64,000 bases of DNA from Ditylenchus dipsaci (taxonomy: Eukaryota > Nematoda > Chromadorea > Rhabditida > Anguinidae). Both the position numbers and the translations under genes were made by a program. Positions within the stretch are counted from its first letter, which is position 1, and each line of letters starts with the position of its first letter. Location: assembly GCA_004194705.1 (NCBI GenBank), contig SADC01001252.1, positions 48,267 through 112,266 on the forward strand. Direction: 5' to 3'. Shown one piece after another: positions 61,099-64,000 of this stretch. The notes below the pieces were generated by a model. The model had not been told where the DNA came from and searched no databases. It saw nothing but the letters and a program-made list of their open reading frames with translations.

Positions 61099-64000
61099 AT
61101 GCGGAACGGCCACCTGAATGGCAACAGCAATGGTGGAAGCATTAACAATTTGAACAGCAATCATCACCACCAGCAATATGCACTACCACCTAATTCCACT
61201 AATCCAAGACATCCACCTCCTTACGAAGGCTCTTCTTCCAAGTAAGCTGGTTCTGATTTGGTTAAAAGTTTTTCCAAGAAACTCAAAAGATAAATTAATT
61301 AAAATGCTTGCTTTTTTAATGTTTAAAAAAGCATATCTCTTGACCATTCCGACCAAAGTGGTTGAATTGTGTTTAAAATATCCTTAGCCGGCTGAGTTTG
61401 AACTCAGGCTGAGGAAAATTTTTGGAAGTCAGCGGTTGAGGGTGACGGCTGGGGTGAAATTTTTGACCCGGCTGAGGCTGAGAAACATTTTCCCAAATCA
61501 GCCGGCTCTGGCTGTCGTCGAGTATACCACCCTGATTCCAATCTATTTCCAGCTCTCTAGCCTCTAGCCCATCAGTACAACTTAGTATTGTTGCGAGCGC
61601 TAACCATCTTCCTTGCATTTTGTATCTCGTTTCTCGCAACATCTCTTCCGAAAACGAGAAAGCATAAATTCCACCGCTTTATTCCCATCACAAATAAAAA
61701 AGAAGAAGAATTTTCGGTCGCTCGAGATAGGGAAAAAGCTGCTGCGAGATTCCTGCATCGCCAAATCACTAGTTTAGTTATCCTGCCCTTTCTAAACCTG
61801 TGTGTGATTTCCCCTTAACAAAAAAGCAAGACCTTGAAAGATAGTCTTGTTCTTGTCGCCAATCAGGGCGTTTCCTATTTCTTTTACCCCAACTCATCCT
61901 TCCAAATCAATCGATTGCAACCCTCTCACTAATCAAGGAATTCTTGATTAGGTGGCTGCGAGCAAGTTGTGTGCAGAGATGATTTATCGAAAGTTTACCG
62001 CTGCTATTTTCCAACGGAAATGCGCCCAAGTCTTTAAACTAAGATTCCTGCACCATCATCACCAACGACTTTTGTATGTTGGTGGGCAGTCAACCTAATT
62101 TTAATTGAGATATTTGTGGTGGTGTATTGCTGACTAATTCTTCCTTTTTCCCTTCTCTTGTGTTATCAATTGACACTTGCTGGAGCAGCACTGTTAATAC
62201 TTTTGCCTATCTTCCCCCTTCCTGTGAGTGGTGGAGAAGAAGAGAGTTTATGATTTGGGGTGGTTCATAAATTTGATGAAAATATTTCCCAATTATCTCC
62301 TCCTTCTTCATTTCGGTAACTGTTGTTGTTGTTTATAGATATTTGTGTAGGGGAATATTCTCATAAACAACCAGGTTATGCGGTTGTGGCAAAAAAAAAT
62401 TTGCGATGTTTTTGCAAGATAGTCCAGTTTTTTAAATTTTCGAAATTCAATTAACATTTTGATTTCAAAAGTTGTCTAATCTGAAACTAGCTATCAGCTA
62501 CTCGTAACCCAAAAATTACTAGACCTGCGGAAAACAAGAGTTTGACTAAAGTTTATTTTTGAAGAAAACTATTTAATGGAGAATCCGTTTGCAGCGACTG
62601 ACTAAACTTTAGAATCCGCCAAGCTAACCCAACTTTTTTTTATTGAAACAAGGTCACACCAACTTTTAATTAAGACTTTAAAAAACTCTTTGGTTTCCAA
62701 AAATTAAAAAACTTGGTTCTTGCTAGATCCTCGGCTTTGGTTTCTAATTTTTTTTACTTAGTTTTGAAGAGAAATAAAAATTCCAATACGATTGCAATGT
62801 TTGTAAGCATCTTACTTTTTAAAGATTGTGGAAGTTCTTCTTGAAAAACTGTTTTTAGTCGGTTTTTGCCTCTCATTGCCATAATTTTTTATTTTATAAT
62901 TTTTTCATAAGATACAAGTTTTATTCACTTCGGTGTAGCCACCATGCTAGAGCTTTATTCGTGCTATCATAAAAAGAAAATATCAATTTCAGGTGTAAAA
63001 AATGTTTTTTATGAGCGAAGTTAGTGATTATAAATAAATGAACAAAAAAAACGGCTTCGGCCAAGAAATTTAGCCGATATCAAATGCAGTCTCGAAATTC
63101 TCTTATCACTGATCGACTTCCCTTGAGCCCAAATTTATTTGGTATATTCTTGCAAAAAAGTATATTCCGCTTTTTCGGACGCTATATTACCTAAAGATAC
63201 AGTTGGTTGTGAGCCAAGCCACAGAACGACACTTGAAAATTATGCTTTCAAATTATATACCAAAATTTTTTTAGGTCTCAAGGGATCTATGAAATCAATA
63301 TGTAGAAAATATTCTGGAAAAGTTATGGTCATTTGAAATTATCTACAATGGTTGACCTACCCTTGTCTTTTTTTTTCAAAATAGTGAGTAAGCTTAAAAA
63401 GAGATTGTTGTGCGTGTCCCCTTATCACTTATTTTCTGCTATTCCTCCCATTATTGTCGATCAATATAAGCGGTATTACAGGCTTTGAGCAAAAGCAAAA
63501 ATAGTAATTTCCAGCACAAACAGTGACAAATGTCGCCATTCAGTAAAGAAGACAAGAGTCAACAAGTGTTTTATTATCAATTTTTTGCTTCCTAAAGGCT
63601 CCAGTGTGGGCAAAAGGGATTATTACAGCCAATTTCGTTTAGCAATTGCAGCAATAATTCGTAGTTTGCAAAAATATTATGGTGTTAAATTAGATTTAAG
63701 AAGGTTAATTTTTTTTGAAAATTACAAAAATCTCAATTTCAGCGGATTCTCGAGCAGACTTCCCTCTGCGGGACGACTGGATCCCAGTTCTAACGGACGC
63801 ACTTATTACTACTCATCTGGTGCAGCTGCTCCTGGCTCCACCACCACACCTTCTTCGCCATCAACAGCTGCCTCAACTGTATCTCCACACACCGCACTCA
63901 GAGCTACTGCACAACACTACTACACTCAAAAGCGCCAAGGATCTGGAAGAGGAGAGACGCAACGGAACACAAACGGCATGGATTACTCAACGTCATCTAA
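61099..64000 (+). CDS. 5' exons of an unidentified low-complexity protein (runs off the window)
   Basis: Exon 1 (61099-61241) begins MRNGHLNGNSNGGSINNLN and continues with HHHQQYALPP and PPPYEGSSS. A GTAAGC donor at 61242 opens a 2.5-kb intron. Exon 2 starts at 63743 after TTTCAG, in the correct phase, and reads GFSSRLPSAGRLDPSSNGRT, YYYSSGAAAPGSTTTPSSPS and YYTQKRQGSGRGETQRNTNG to the window edge. The frame stays open through 258 bases. Asn/His/Gln-rich then Ser/Thr/Ala-rich composition suggests a disordered N-terminal region. PPPYE could be a PPxY-type WW-binding motif (inference). No domain to name the protein. The intron holds a GGCTGAGG repeat (61386-61530) and otherwise AT-rich DNA. Confidence 0.6.

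Overview
This is eukaryotic (animal) nuclear DNA, AT-rich, with split genes whose introns are mostly 35-60 bases long (GT...TTTTAG or TTTCAG). Recognisable host genes are few: two Dicer-type ribonuclease III genes, a ribosomal protein L6 gene, and the first exons of an unidentified low-complexity protein at the right edge. Short introns, two Dicer paralogues and a very dense load of DNA transposons suggest a small-intron invertebrate. I cannot name the phylum from sequence alone.

Layout. 1-12.5 kb is intergenic DNA packed with foldback and palindromic elements. Among them are two copies (4195-6441 and 8156-9723) of a Mutator-like element that carries an OTU-type cysteine protease gene, each bounded by a perfect 9-bp target duplication. 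12.5-15.7 kb (minus) is a short Dicer-like gene: PAZ, both RNase III domains and dsRBD, but no helicase. 15.7-26.5 kb is again transposons: a mariner MITE, a hAT-like foldback element with BED-finger exons (17250-19411), a 766-bp foldback element with a 9-bp duplication (20426-21191), a FLYWCH/Mutator-like element (21509-22969), and tRNA-derived SINEs in inverted pairs. 26.5-46.2 kb (minus) is a full-architecture Dicer gene: helicase, Dicer dimerisation domain, PAZ, RNase IIIa, RNase IIIb, dsRBD. Its introns are swollen by at least ten inserted elements, including a complete two-gene PIF/Harbinger transposon (43081-46074, TAA duplication) in intron 1. RPL6 (plus) follows at 46.7-48.0 kb. A 5.2-kb unit then occurs twice in tandem (47970-53167 and 53177-58361). 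The last 6 kb holds one more MITE and the 5' end of a plus-strand gene.

Two themes run through the window. First, transposons of several superfamilies (TAA, 8-bp and 9-bp target duplications) have inverted ends built from element-specific tandem units of about 11-20 bp, so they fold back. Several of these elements keep a related core while their ends differ completely. Second, coding exons, including those of essential RPL6, are broken by single-base indels, mostly losses. The two 5.2-kb copies differ almost only by one-base homopolymer changes. This points to residual long-read assembly error, so frame breaks here should not be read as proof of pseudogenes.

Functionally, the window joins an RNA-interference locus (two Dicers) with the kind of inverted-repeat transposons whose read-through transcripts would be natural Dicer substrates. 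That link is inference only.
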